Below are positions 51,466-60,067 of a DNA stretch of 64,000 bases, piece after piece (position 1 is the stretch's first letter; each line of letters starts with the position of its first letter). Origin of the DNA: Deltaproteobacteria bacterium (lineage in GTDB: Bacteria > Myxococcota_A > Polyangia > Polyangiales > Ga0077539); contig JADJAE010000012.1 of the NCBI GenBank assembly GCA_016704445.1, forward strand, positions 124,001-188,000. The letters run 5' to 3'. A program made the translations under genes and the position numbers. The notes beneath the pieces were generated by a model. That model saw nothing but the letters and a program-made list of their open reading frames with translations. It did no database searches and was not told the DNA's origin.

Positions 51466-54400
51466 ATGAAGATTGCCTTCCTGTCCGTCCTCGCCCTGAG
51501 CGTGCTCTGCGCCTCGGGGTGCGCCGAAGAGATCACCGGCCCGCCGCTCTCTCTCGATCCTTCCGTAGCGCCCGCCACGGTGTGCAACGCCTCCGACGGG
51601 GAGAACCAGGCGCTGCAGACCCGCGTGGTGTTTCGCGCGGCCTCCGGCGGCTCCTTCGCTCCGCTGCCGATCGACACCTTCACGCCCGACGCCTCGCTGG
51701 CGATCCCCCGGGTGACGCTCCGCTCGGCCGACGGGCGCGAGGTGCCGGTGCGCCAGGTGGAGTTCGTCAACGCCCGGGAGATGGCGCTCTGGGTGACACG
51801 GATCACCGGCGGCAGCGGCGCGCTCGCGCCCGGCTCGTACACCGTGTCGGTGACCAACCCCGACGGCCAGGGGGCGCTCACCATGACGGGCTCGCTGCGC
51901 GTGGTGCCTCCCCCGACGGTGGCCTCCGCGGCCCGCCTCGACCCGACCGTTCCCACGATGGGCGTCGACGCCGACGAGGCGCAGACCGTCTGCAACGCCG
52001 CCGTCACCACGCTCACCGTCACCGGCACGGGCTTCCGCCCGATGGACCCGACGCCCGTGGTCGAGGTCATCAACGCCCGCGGCGCCGTCGTGCGAAGGGT
52101 CGCCGACCGGGACATCCGGGTGACCTCCGAGCGCGAGCTGCGGGTGACCCTCCAGGCCCCGATGGACCCGGCGCAGCGCCTCGCTCCGGGGCGCTACGGC
52201 TTCCGCGTCACCAACCCCGACGGCACCTCGTCGACGGGCGCTCCCTCGGGCGACGCGGGCGCTCCCTCGGGCGACGCGGGCGCCGACCTCACCGGAACCC
52301 AGTACCCGCAGGGCTGTCACTCGACGGCCCCGTCGCTCTTCAGCGTCGTGCCTCCGCCGGAGGTGCGCTCGGTGGCGCCGGTCTCCGCGTGCAGTTCCCT
52401 GGAGCAGCGCTTCATCGTGCGCGGCGCCCACTTCCGCCACGGGCTCACCGCGACCATCGCCGCCATGACCCCCTTCGAGGTGCCCGCGAGCAACATCGTC
52501 TACGCGAGCTCCACCGGCAGCACCAACGACTTCGACACCCTCACCCTCACGGTGCCCGCGAGCGCCGTGGCGCCGGGCGGCGGCTACGCCCTGGCCATCC
52601 GAAATGCCGACTCCTGCGGCACGGCCTTCATGCCCCAGTGCCCCGAGGAGACCTCGCCCACCGGCGCCGACAACGAGTGCCAGGGCATGGTCGGCACGGC
52701 CTCCGGGACCGGGCCCCGCTCCATCACCTACTACGCCGACCCGGTGGTCACCTCGATCATGCCTCGCGGCGTGTGCACCGCCCGGCTCGTCCCGGTGACC
52801 CTCACGGGCATGAACTTCCACAGCACCTACGGCGTGCAGCCCACGGTGCGCATCCACGACGTCGCGCTCGAGAACGTGCGCGTCACCTCGCCCACCACCA
52901 TCACCGCGGACATCCCCATGTCCCTGATGGCGGGCGCTCCGCTCGGCACCCCCTACGACGTCTCGGTGACGGTGCCCGAAGGCTGCGGGGGAAGCCTCCC
53001 CCGGGGCTTCACCCTCTTCCCCCCGGTGACCGCGAGCTCGGTCTCCCCGGGCGCCGTCTGCGTCGACCGACCGGGCACCACGCTCACCGTGACCGGGACC
53101 AACTTCCACTCCTTCGAGGGGGTCGGCCCGACGGTCACGCTGGGCTCCACTGCCCCCACCACGCTCACCAACGTGCGCGTCGTCTCCCCGACCACGCTCA
53201 CCGCCGACCTGCCGATGGCGACGCCCCCGGGCGGCCCCTATGACGTCACCGTCACCAGCCCGGTGGGCTGCGGGGCGACGGTCTCCCGCTCGTTCACCTA
53301 CTACGCCGCGCCCACGGTGACCGCCGCGGTCGCGCAGGCCTCGTGCACCGGGGCTAACCCCGTGCTGGTGATCACCGGCACCAACCTCCACGCGACGGGC
53401 GCGACGCAGCCCACCGTCACGCTCGACACGCCCGCCCCGACGGCGCTCACCAATGTACGAGCGACCTCCGACACCACCGTGCTCGCCGAGCTCCCGCTCG
53501 GCCTCCCGATGGGCAGCTACACCGTGCGGGTCACCATGCCCGAGGGCTGCGCCGCGAGCTCAGCGCCCTTCGTCTACAACCCCGGTGCGCTCGTCACGCC
53601 CACCCTCGCGGGGATGATCCCCTCTCGCGGCTGGAACGGCATCGACATGCCCGTGACCATCGTGGGGACGGGCCTCGCGACGCTCACCAGCCTCTCGCTC
53701 CGCGGCGCAGGCGCTGCGGGCGGCGACCTCGCCCTCACGGACATCTCCGTGGTGGGCTCCGACCTGCTCAACGCGACGATCCCCTCCGGCGGCCGCGCGG
53801 GCGGACCCTACGACCTCGTCTCCACCGTGGCGGGCTGCCCCCTCACGCTGCCGCGGGCCTACACGATCAGCGACGCGCCCGCGATCACCATCACCGGCGT
53901 CACGCCCCCCTTCGGCTGGACCGGCGGCTCGACCCCGATCCTTCTCCAGGGCACCGGCTTCGTCTCGACGCCCCGGCTCTACATCATCGTGCCCTCGCTG
54001 ATGCCCCGGATGCGCCCGCTCTCCAGGCCGGTGTTCATCAACCCCAACAGCGTCTCCGCGGTGGTCCCCTCGGGCCTGCCGCCGGGCACCTACGACCTCG
54101 CGGCGATCAACCCCGACGGGGGCGGCGGAGTGATCCGCGGGGCCTTCCGGGTCACCATGCTCCCTCCGCCGACGATCAACACCGTGACGCCCGGCGCGGG
54201 CACCACGCAGTCGCCCACCCCGGTGACCATCACCGGCGCCAACTTCCGCGCCTCCCTGGTGACGCTTCGCTCCAGCGCGGGCGCCTCCTTCAACGGCACG
54301 GTCACCGCGGCGACGGCCACCAGCCTCTCGGTGACCCTCCCCACCAACGCCATGTCCACGGGCGCGTACATCGTCCGCGTCAACAACCCCGACGAGAGCA

Positions 54401-55821
54401 CCTTCGCGGACTTCGGCTCCTTCGTGGTGACCAACCCCTCGGTGAAGCTCGGCCCCTTCGCCAGCGCCTCGGCGCTCACCACCGCGCGCCGCGGGGCCGC
54501 CGTGCTCGCCAGCCAGGTCAACCCCGTGACCCGCTTCCTCCACGCCATCGGCGGCGACTCCGGCGCCGGGGGCACCACCCACGCGAGCGTCGAGTTCGCC
54601 TCCGTCGACCTCTTCGGTCGCCTCGGACCGTGGCGCCTCCAGCGCTACCGGCTCCCCTCTCCCCTCACCGGCGTCGCCACCTCCGCCATCGAGCGCGGCG
54701 GCTTCCTCTACGTGCTCGGCGGGGCCAACGGCTCCGGCGCGCCGCAGTCGACGGTGCTCCGCGCCAGGGTGCTCGACTTCTCCACGGCGCCCGTCATCGC
54801 CGACCCGGAGATCACCCGCACCTCCTCCGCGGGCCTCGCGGCCGGCGCGTGGATCTACCGCGTCTCCGCCGTGATGGGCGCGACCGACGCCGCCAACCCC
54901 GGCGGCGAGACGCTCCCCAGCGACGAGGTCACCGCGTACTTCGTCTTCGGCAGCACCGTGCGACTGCGCTGGAACCCCATCCCCGGCGCGGCCAGCTACC
55001 GCGTGTACCGAACGCCCACGGTCAACGGCGCCTCGGGCAGCGAGGTGCTGCTCTCGACGACGCCATCCAGCGCGACGACCTTCGTCGACGACGCCTCCGC
55101 GACCCCATCGGGCGCCGGGCTGGAGACGCAGCCCCTTGCGGTTGGCAGCACCGGCGTGTGGGCGCCGCTCACCACCTCGCTCACCACCGCGCGCGCCACG
55201 ACGGCGGCGGCGATCGCTCCCGACCCCTCGGGCAACCTCTTCGTGTACGCGCTCACCGGCCGCGGACCTTCGGGCCCGCTGGCCACCTACGAGTACGCCT
55301 CGCTGAGCGCCGACGGCTCGACGCTCGGCGCCTTCACCGCGGGCCCGTCGCCCTTCCCCACGGCGCGCGAGCTCGCGGCCTCGGCCGTAGCCACGCCGCA
55401 GTCGGCCCCGTCGGTCTCCTCGGCGGTCTTCGTCTACGTCACCGGCGGCTTCGGCACGGGGGGCTCTCTGCGCACGACGGAGTCCGCCCGGGTCTCCTCG
55501 GGCGGGGCGCTCATGTCCCCCGCGGACACCAACTCCTACGCGATGCGCCGAGGGGCGCTCGCCAGCATGATCGTCAACGGCGAGTTCTACGCGATGGGCG
55601 GAACGAGCGGGATGAACCCCACCTCGTCGGCCCTCGACTCGACCAACCTCTCCACGCTGGCCTCGTCGGGCACCCCCGGCAGCTTCTCCAACGCCTCGGT
55701 CTCGATGATCACCGGGCGGCAGAACTTCGGCCTCGCGCTGGCCAGCGCGTACTTCTTCCTCGTCGGTGGGACCAGCACCGGCTCCAACGCGCTCACCTCG
55801 GTCGAACAGACCATCTACTAA
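51466..55821 (+). CDS. very large IPT/TIG-repeat lipoprotein with kelch-like C-terminus
   Basis: 1451 residues from ATG 51466, which has AGGAG at a proper distance. Lipobox CASGC (Cys19). About ten IPT/TIG immunoglobulin-like domains follow, with recurrent LTVTGTNFH and V.SPTT(I/L)TAD(L/I)P(L/M). Around residues 1120-1200 an FN3-like segment (VRLRWNPIPGAASYRVYRTP) interrupts a kelch-like region (FLYVLGGANGSGAP, GEFYAMGGTSGMNP). A short duplication GAPSGDAGAPSGDAGAD sits near 52235-52290. Such proteins are surface adhesins or structural proteins. It is followed 4 bp later by the beta-barrel gene. Confidence 0.85.
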   Translation: MKIAFLSVLALSVLCASGCAEEITGPPLSLDPSVAPATVCNASDGENQALQTRVVFRAASGGSFAPLPIDTFTPDASLAIPRVTLRSADGREVPVRQVEFVNAREMALWVTRITGGSGALAPGSYTVSVTNPDGQGALTMTGSLRVVPPPTVASAARLDPTVPTMGVDADEAQTVCNAAVTTLTVTGTGFRPMDPTPVVEVINARGAVVRRVADRDIRVTSERELRVTLQAPMDPAQRLAPGRYGFRVTNPDGTSSTGAPSGDAGAPSGDAGADLTGTQYPQGCHSTAPSLFSVVPPPEVRSVAPVSACSSLEQRFIVRGAHFRHGLTATIAAMTPFEVPASNIVYASSTGSTNDFDTLTLTVPASAVAPGGGYALAIRNADSCGTAFMPQCPEETSPTGADNECQGMVGTASGTGPRSITYYADPVVTSIMPRGVCTARLVPVTLTGMNFHSTYGVQPTVRIHDVALENVRVTSPTTITADIPMSLMAGAPLGTPYDVSVTVPEGCGGSLPRGFTLFPPVTASSVSPGAVCVDRPGTTLTVTGTNFHSFEGVGPTVTLGSTAPTTLTNVRVVSPTTLTADLPMATPPGGPYDVTVTSPVGCGATVSRSFTYYAAPTVTAAVAQASCTGANPVLVITGTNLHATGATQPTVTLDTPAPTALTNVRATSDTTVLAELPLGLPMGSYTVRVTMPEGCAASSAPFVYNPGALVTPTLAGMIPSRGWNGIDMPVTIVGTGLATLTSLSLRGAGAAGGDLALTDISVVGSDLLNATIPSGGRAGGPYDLVSTVAGCPLTLPRAYTISDAPAITITGVTPPFGWTGGSTPILLQGTGFVSTPRLYIIVPSLMPRMRPLSRPVFINPNSVSAVVPSGLPPGTYDLAAINPDGGGGVIRGAFRVTMLPPPTINTVTPGAGTTQSPTPVTITGANFRASLVTLRSSAGASFNGTVTAATATSLSVTLPTNAMSTGAYIVRVNNPDESTFADFGSFVVTNPSVKLGPFASASALTTARRGAAVLASQVNPVTRFLHAIGGDSGAGGTTHASVEFASVDLFGRLGPWRLQRYRLPSPLTGVATSAIERGGFLYVLGGANGSGAPQSTVLRARVLDFSTAPVIADPEITRTSSAGLAAGAWIYRVSAVMGATDAANPGGETLPSDEVTAYFVFGSTVRLRWNPIPGAASYRVYRTPTVNGASGSEVLLSTTPSSATTFVDDASATPSGAGLETQPLAVGSTGVWAPLTTSLTTARATTAAAIAPDPSGNLFVYALTGRGPSGPLATYEYASLSADGSTLGAFTAGPSPFPTARELAASAVATPQSAPSVSSAVFVYVTGGFGTGGSLRTTESARVSSGGALMSPADTNSYAMRRGALASMIVNGEFYAMGGTSGMNPTSSALDSTNLSTLASSGTPGSFSNASVSMITGRQNFGLALASAYFFLVGGTSTGSNALTSVEQTIY

Positions 55822-55825
55822 GGCC

Positions 55826-56716
55826 GTGACGACCGTGAAGCACCTCACCTTCCTGCTCGTGTTCCTGGTGCCTGCGCTCGCGAGCGCGCAGCACCACCGA
55901 CGGCATCACCGCCGCCACCATCAGGGCGACGCCGCCGCGTCCCCTGCGACCAGCGCCACCACCGAGGCCGCCCCCGCGCAGCCCGCGGTCACGACGGCCC
56001 CGACGACGCCGCCCCCCAGCGAGCCGGCACCCCCGCCGCCCCCGCCGCCTCCTCCGACGCCCGTCGTGGTCGAGACGCCCGCTCCCGCGCTGCCTCCTCC
56101 GCCTCCTCCGCCTCCCTCGGAGCGGAGATTCGCGCTGGAGTTCGGTCCGGTGCTGGGGCTCGACATCGCGACCCACGCGCTGGGCATCGGGCCAGACCTG
56201 GGCGTCGAGGTCGGCGGACGCATCGCCGTCGGCAGCGGCGTGTTCGCCTTCGCCCTGCGCGGAACCTGGCAGCGCTACACCATGGCGCAGTCGGCTGCCG
56301 CGCCGTGCTCCCCCAACGGCAGCGGAGCCTCCAACGCGGCCGCCGCTCCGGAGGCGCCCTGCGTGTCGTCGCCCTCGGGCGGCGCCTACGACTACTCCCT
56401 CTCCGAGGACGTGGTGCGCGTCTCGCTGCCGCTGTCGTACCGCTTCCTGCGGGCGTCGAGCGCCTTCAACGCCTACGTGGGCGTCGCCCCTCAGCTCGTG
56501 CTCCAGCGCGCCGAGACCACGGCATGGAACCTCCTCACCACCGAGACCGCGACCCGCTTCGGGGTCGGCGGCTTCCTCGGCGCGCAGTACCGCCTCGGCC
56601 CCGGCTCTCTCTGGTTCGAGGCGGGCTACGCCTGGTCGCCGGTGAAGCACCGGGTGACGGGCGACTCGTCGATCAGCACGGTCACGCTCGCCCTCGGCTA
56701 CCGCATCGCGCTCTGA
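55826..56716 (+). CDS. His/Pro-rich outer-membrane beta-barrel protein
   Basis: 296 residues from GTG 55826 (another GTG at 55835). Signal peptide HLTFLLVFLVPALASA, then a His-rich stretch HHRRHHRRHH, Ala/Thr/Pro linker and two poly-Pro runs. From ~105 to the end there are alternating amphipathic strands ending in an aromatic-poor TLALGYRIAL typical of outer-membrane beta-barrels of the OmpA/OmpW size. The His cluster could bind metal. Coupled to the IPT/TIG lipoprotein gene, it may anchor or export that protein (inference). Confidence 0.75.
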   Translation: MTTVKHLTFLLVFLVPALASAQHHRRHHRRHHQGDAAASPATSATTEAAPAQPAVTTAPTTPPPSEPAPPPPPPPPPTPVVVETPAPALPPPPPPPPSERRFALEFGPVLGLDIATHALGIGPDLGVEVGGRIAVGSGVFAFALRGTWQRYTMAQSAAAPCSPNGSGASNAAAAPEAPCVSSPSGGAYDYSLSEDVVRVSLPLSYRFLRASSAFNAYVGVAPQLVLQRAETTAWNLLTTETATRFGVGGFLGAQYRLGPGSLWFEAGYAWSPVKHRVTGDSSISTVTLALGYRIAL

Positions 56717-56785
56717 GCGCCTCTCCCCTCTCCTCCTCTCGGGCAGCGTTGACACCCGCCCCCCCGCCATGGCGGCATCCGCGCC

Positions 56786-57250
56786 ATGATCGACGCCCCC
56801 GAGATCGTCCAGACCGCCGCGCAGCCCGCGGCCATCATCCACATCACCTGCGCCCGCACGGAGATCGCGGGCGCCATGGACCCGGGCATCCAGGAGCTTC
56901 TCGCCGCCGTCACCGCGCAGGGCATCGGGCCCGCCGGTCCGATCTTCTCCCACCACCTCCGGCTCGCCCCCGAGCTCTTCGACTTCGAGCTGGGCATCCC
57001 CGTCACCGCGCCGGTCACCCCGGTGGGTCGGGTGACGGCGGGCGAGCTTCCGGCCGCGAAGGTGGCTCGCACCGTCTACCACGGCCCCTACGAGGGCCTC
57101 GGCGCCGCCTGGGGGGAGTTCATCGCCTGGGTCGCCGCCAGCGGTCACGCCCCCGCCGAGGACTTCTGGGAGCGCTACGTCTCGGGCCCCGAAGCGTCGC
57201 CCGACCCGGCGAACTGGCGCACCGAGCTCAACCGCGCCCTGACCTCGTAG
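56786..57250 (+). CDS. GyrI-like effector-binding domain protein
   Basis: 154 residues. The fold is that of GyrI/AraC effector-binding (SOUL-like) domains: LAPELFDFELGIPV, RVTAGELPAAKVARTVYHGP, YEGLGAAWGEFIAWVA. In the family it binds hydrophobic ligands or hydrolyses small toxins. No DNA-binding domain is fused, so this is a stand-alone ligand binder. It converges on the stressosome operon. Confidence 0.8.
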   Translation: MIDAPEIVQTAAQPAAIIHITCARTEIAGAMDPGIQELLAAVTAQGIGPAGPIFSHHLRLAPELFDFELGIPVTAPVTPVGRVTAGELPAAKVARTVYHGPYEGLGAAWGEFIAWVAASGHAPAEDFWERYVSGPEASPDPANWRTELNRALTS

Positions 57251-57254
57251 CGCC

Positions 57255-58274
57255 TCAGCGAGCGACCACCACCGTCGCGTCGTCGTTGGCGCGGCCGAAG
57301 CGATCGAGGAGGTACTGCGCCACCACCAGCGGGTGGCGCGAGCCCAGGTGCCGCGCGGCCTCGAGGTCGAGGCGCGAGCGCAGCCCGTCGGAGCAGAGCG
57401 CGACGAGGTCCCTCGGGCGCAGCGTGATCCGCTCCTCGAGGGCCCGCTGCGGCCGGAGCGAGCCGGCGCCCAGCACGCTGTGGCTGCCCGTGAACGACCG
57501 CCCCTCCTGTCCCCCGCGCACGATGGTGGTGATGTTGCCGACCGCGGCGTGCACCAGCTCGCCGGTCGCCTCGTCGATGCTCACCACCCCCATCACGGCG
57601 CCGCGAGTACCCCGCAGGCCCTCGCCCGCGTCCCTCAGCAGGTCCGCCAGAGGGGCCTCGGGCGCAGCCCTCACCACGCCGATCGCCCTGCGCGCAGGCT
57701 CCTGGGCCTCGGGCCCGTGGCCCAGCCCGTCGGCCAGCGCCAGCACCAGCGATGCCCCCCGGCGCTCGAAGGTCGCGTCGTCGCCGCTCACCCGCTCTCC
57801 CTCGCAGCTACGCCCCAGGATCGCCACCTCCCGGCGGTGCGCCACCCTCGCGGCGTAGCGCCTCGCCCTCACGCAGGTGCCGATGCCCAGGCGCACGTCG
57901 AAATCCAGCTCGTCGGCGTGGCGCTGCACCCCGGAGAGCCCGATCCCCGCGCCCTCGTCGCTCCCAGGACCGCCGTCCAGCGAGGCGCCCGCGTTGCGTA
58001 TCCCCTCGCCCCCATCGGCCGCCACGACCTCGACCCCGTCGACGCCGTCGCGCTCCACCGCCCTCAGCGCGATCACCCCGTAGCGGGCGTGGCGGATCTG
58101 GTTGGTGGCCAGCTCTCGCACGACCAGGGTCAGCGACCCGATCACCGCCTCCGGGAGGCCCAGCCGTAGCCCCAGGGCGCGCGCGGCCTGCTGGGCGACG
58201 GTCACATCGGCCTCGTCGTGGATGGACGTGCGATCGCCCCCGCCCACCCAGCGCTCGATCAGAAGCGCGTCCAT
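57255..58274 (-). CDS. stressosome output: RsbT-like ATPase fused to PP2C-type (SpoIIE/RsbX) phosphatase
   Basis: 339 residues from ATG 58274, overlapping the rsbT-like stop by 16 bp. N-terminal HATPase of the anti-sigma kinase class (VVRELATNQIRHARYG, GEGIRNAGASLDGG). From ~145 a PP2C phosphatase domain (LVLALADGLGHGPEAQEP, VMGVVSIDEATGELVHAAVG, RDLVALCSDGLRSR, NDDATVVVAR). Plays the RsbX role of removing phosphate from the RsbR/RsbS core, with an added kinase-like module. Last gene of the operon. Confidence 0.85.
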   Translation of the reverse strand: MDALLIERWVGGGDRTSIHDEADVTVAQQAARALGLRLGLPEAVIGSLTLVVRELATNQIRHARYGVIALRAVERDGVDGVEVVAADGGEGIRNAGASLDGGPGSDEGAGIGLSGVQRHADELDFDVRLGIGTCVRARRYAARVAHRREVAILGRSCEGERVSGDDATFERRGASLVLALADGLGHGPEAQEPARRAIGVVRAAPEAPLADLLRDAGEGLRGTRGAVMGVVSIDEATGELVHAAVGNITTIVRGGQEGRSFTGSHSVLGAGSLRPQRALEERITLRPRDLVALCSDGLRSRLDLEAARHLGSRHPLVVAQYLLDRFGRANDDATVVVAR

Positions 58275-58681
58275 TTGGTGATGACCACCACCGTCCCAGC
58301 GCCGGGCCGGGTGTCGACGGTGAACTCGTCGACCAGGCGTCGGGTGCCGGAGAGCCCGAGGCCCAGCGAGCGCGCGGTGCTGAAGCCCCCGGCCAGCGCC
58401 CGCTCGAGGTCCGCCGGGCTCATCCCCGGACCGCTGTCCCGGAAGGTCATCCGCACGCCGGAGCGCTGGCCGTCGGAGAGGTCCTCGACCACCGCCGAGC
58501 CGCCTCCTCCGTGGACCCACACGTTGCGCGCGAGCTCCGAGGCGGCCGTCGTCAGCGCGGCCGTCGCGAAGGAGTCGAAGCCCCTCGACTGCGCCAGCGC
58601 GCGCGCGCTCCGCCTCACCTCGGCGATGTTCGCCTCGTACCGGATCGGCAGCTCCACCGCGTCGAGCACCCGCAGCCCCAT
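58259..58681 (-). CDS. rsbT: RsbT-like serine/threonine kinase of the stressosome
   Basis: 140 residues, the usual RsbT length. GHKL-type ATP site: AASELARNVWVHGG (N box), FRDSGPGM (G1), GLGLSGTRRLVDEF (G2). In stressosomes RsbT phosphorylates RsbR/RsbS STAS domains and, when released, activates a downstream phosphatase or other output. It starts 9 bp after rsbS and overlaps the phosphatase gene. Confidence 0.88.
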   Translation of the reverse strand: MGLRVLDAVELPIRYEANIAEVRRSARALAQSRGFDSFATAALTTAASELARNVWVHGGGGSAVVEDLSDGQRSGVRMTFRDSGPGMSPADLERALAGGFSTARSLGLGLSGTRRLVDEFTVDTRPGAGTVVVITKWTRF

Positions 58682-58690
58682 CGGACGACG

Positions 58691-59056
58691 CTACCGGTCC
58701 CCTCTCGGCGACGCGAGCCGCGCGATGCCCCGGTCGACGTCCAGCGCCGTCTCGACCCCTTCCATCCCGTAGCCCATCCGCACGAGCGTCGCGGCCACCT
58801 CCGGGCGCATGCCCACCAGCACCGAGCGGGTGCCCATGAGGGCCGCCATCCGGCCGGTGTCGGCGAGCACCCGGGCGACGTAGGTGTCCACCTCCTCCAG
58901 CACCGAGATGTCGATCACCAGGCCCCCGGCGCCGGTGCGCTCGATCGCCCGGAGCACGTCCTGCTGGAAGACCTCCGCGATCGTGTCGGTGAGCTCCACA
59001 TGGATGGTGGTCAGCAGGTTGGGACCCACCTTCAGGATCGGGATCGGGCCGCCCAT
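58691..59056 (-). CDS. rsbS: RsbS-like STAS stressosome scaffold
   Basis: 121 residues, a single STAS domain: PILKVGPNLLTTIHVELTD, GGLVIDISVLEEVDTYVARV, GTRSVLVGMRPEVAATLVRM. The position of the classical phospho-Ser (DSF in Bacillus RsbS) is read as DTY, so Thr may be the acceptor. Starts 1 bp after the rsbR stop, so tightly coupled. Confidence 0.88.
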   Translation of the reverse strand: MGGPIPILKVGPNLLTTIHVELTDTIAEVFQQDVLRAIERTGAGGLVIDISVLEEVDTYVARVLADTGRMAALMGTRSVLVGMRPEVAATLVRMGYGMEGVETALDVDRGIARLASPRGDR

Positions 59057-59057
59057 C

Positions 59058-59972
59058 TCACACCGCCTTCGGCGCGATGGTCTTGCCGACGATCGAGAGC
59101 GCGAGCTCGATGCCGTCCGCGAGGCGCGCCCGGGTGGGCATCGCGGAGATGTCCACCCCGAGCTGGATGATGGTGCGCGCGACCTGCGCGGTGATGCCCG
59201 TGAGGATGGTGCGCGCCCCGAGCAGCCGCACCGCCGCGGTGGTCTTGAGCAGGTGGTCGGCGACCTCGGTGTCGACCACCGGCACCCCGGCGATGTCGAT
59301 GATGATCACCTCGGCCTTCTCCTCGGTGATGCGCATGAGCACCGTCTCCATCACCTGCTCGGCGCGCTGGCTGTCGATGGTGCCGATGAGGGGCAGCAGC
59401 AGCACCTGGTCGTGCACCCGGATCACCGGGGTCGAGAGTTCCCGAATGGCCGCCTGGTGGCGTCCCAGCGTCTGGAGGTTGGCGTCGATGTACGAGTCCA
59501 GCGCGAGGGACATGTCGAAGGCCACCAGCTTCTGCACGCTCTGATACGCGGCGCGCGCCTCGACGGGGTCGCCCATCTCGACGAAGACCCGGTCCAGGAT
59601 GAGCCCGAGGTAGCGCCGGTACGCGCCGATGTACCACTTGGGGGCCATGCCGATGCGCTCGTGCGCGGCGCCGACCCGCAGTCGGTTCTGCGCGTACGCG
59701 AGGTCGCAGCGGCCGTCGAAGAGCCCGAGGAAGTACTGCCGCTGCATCGCCTTCACCCGACGGACGGTGGCCTCGTCGGGGAAGAAGCGCCGGGTCTCCA
59801 GGTGCCCCAGCAGCAGCTCGTAGAAGGCCTCGGTGATGTCGTCCAGGTGGCGCTCGGCGAAGGGGCGCAGGGCCGCGAGGCGCCGCAGGTCGTCGTCGGT
59901 GAGCTCGAAGAACGCGCGCCGGCTCTGCAGCTCGCGCTCGTCGACGGAGAAGTGGGACGCGTCGTGGACCAT
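59058..59972 (-). CDS. rsbR: RsbR-like stressosome sensor with globin domain
   Basis: 304 residues. The N-terminal ~165 form a globin-coupled sensor: LTDDDLRRLAALRPFAERHL, VRRVKAMQRQYFLGLFDG and AAHERIGMAPKWYIGAYRRY, where His104 sits at the proximal haem-ligand position of HemAT-type globins. A linker is followed by a STAS domain (STPVIRVHDQVLLLPLIGTI, IIIDIAGVPVVDTEVADHLL, TILTGITAQVARTI). So the operon probably senses O2, NO or redox via haem. First gene of the operon; a divergent kinase gene starts 96 bp away. Confidence 0.9.
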   Translation of the reverse strand: MVHDASHFSVDERELQSRRAFFELTDDDLRRLAALRPFAERHLDDITEAFYELLLGHLETRRFFPDEATVRRVKAMQRQYFLGLFDGRCDLAYAQNRLRVGAAHERIGMAPKWYIGAYRRYLGLILDRVFVEMGDPVEARAAYQSVQKLVAFDMSLALDSYIDANLQTLGRHQAAIRELSTPVIRVHDQVLLLPLIGTIDSQRAEQVMETVLMRITEEKAEVIIIDIAGVPVVDTEVADHLLKTTAAVRLLGARTILTGITAQVARTIIQLGVDISAMPTRARLADGIELALSIVGKTIAPKAV

Positions 59973-60014
59973 GTCGGCCCACTAGGTACCCCAAAGCCCC
60001 TCCCGACGGCGAGG

Positions 60015-60030
60015 CCCCCTTCGGAGGGGG
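60015..60030. promoter_or_regulatory. short GC hairpin in the rsbR/kinase divergent gap
   Basis: CCCCCT-TCGG-AGGGGG forms a 6-bp stem with a TCGG loop in the 95-bp gap between two divergent starts. It may be an operator or an untranslated-leader hairpin for one of the genes. There is no T-run, so a terminator is unlikely. Confidence 0.3.
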
Positions 60031-60067
60031 TTGCGCGACCTGCTCCTTCCGCACCAAATAGGTATCG

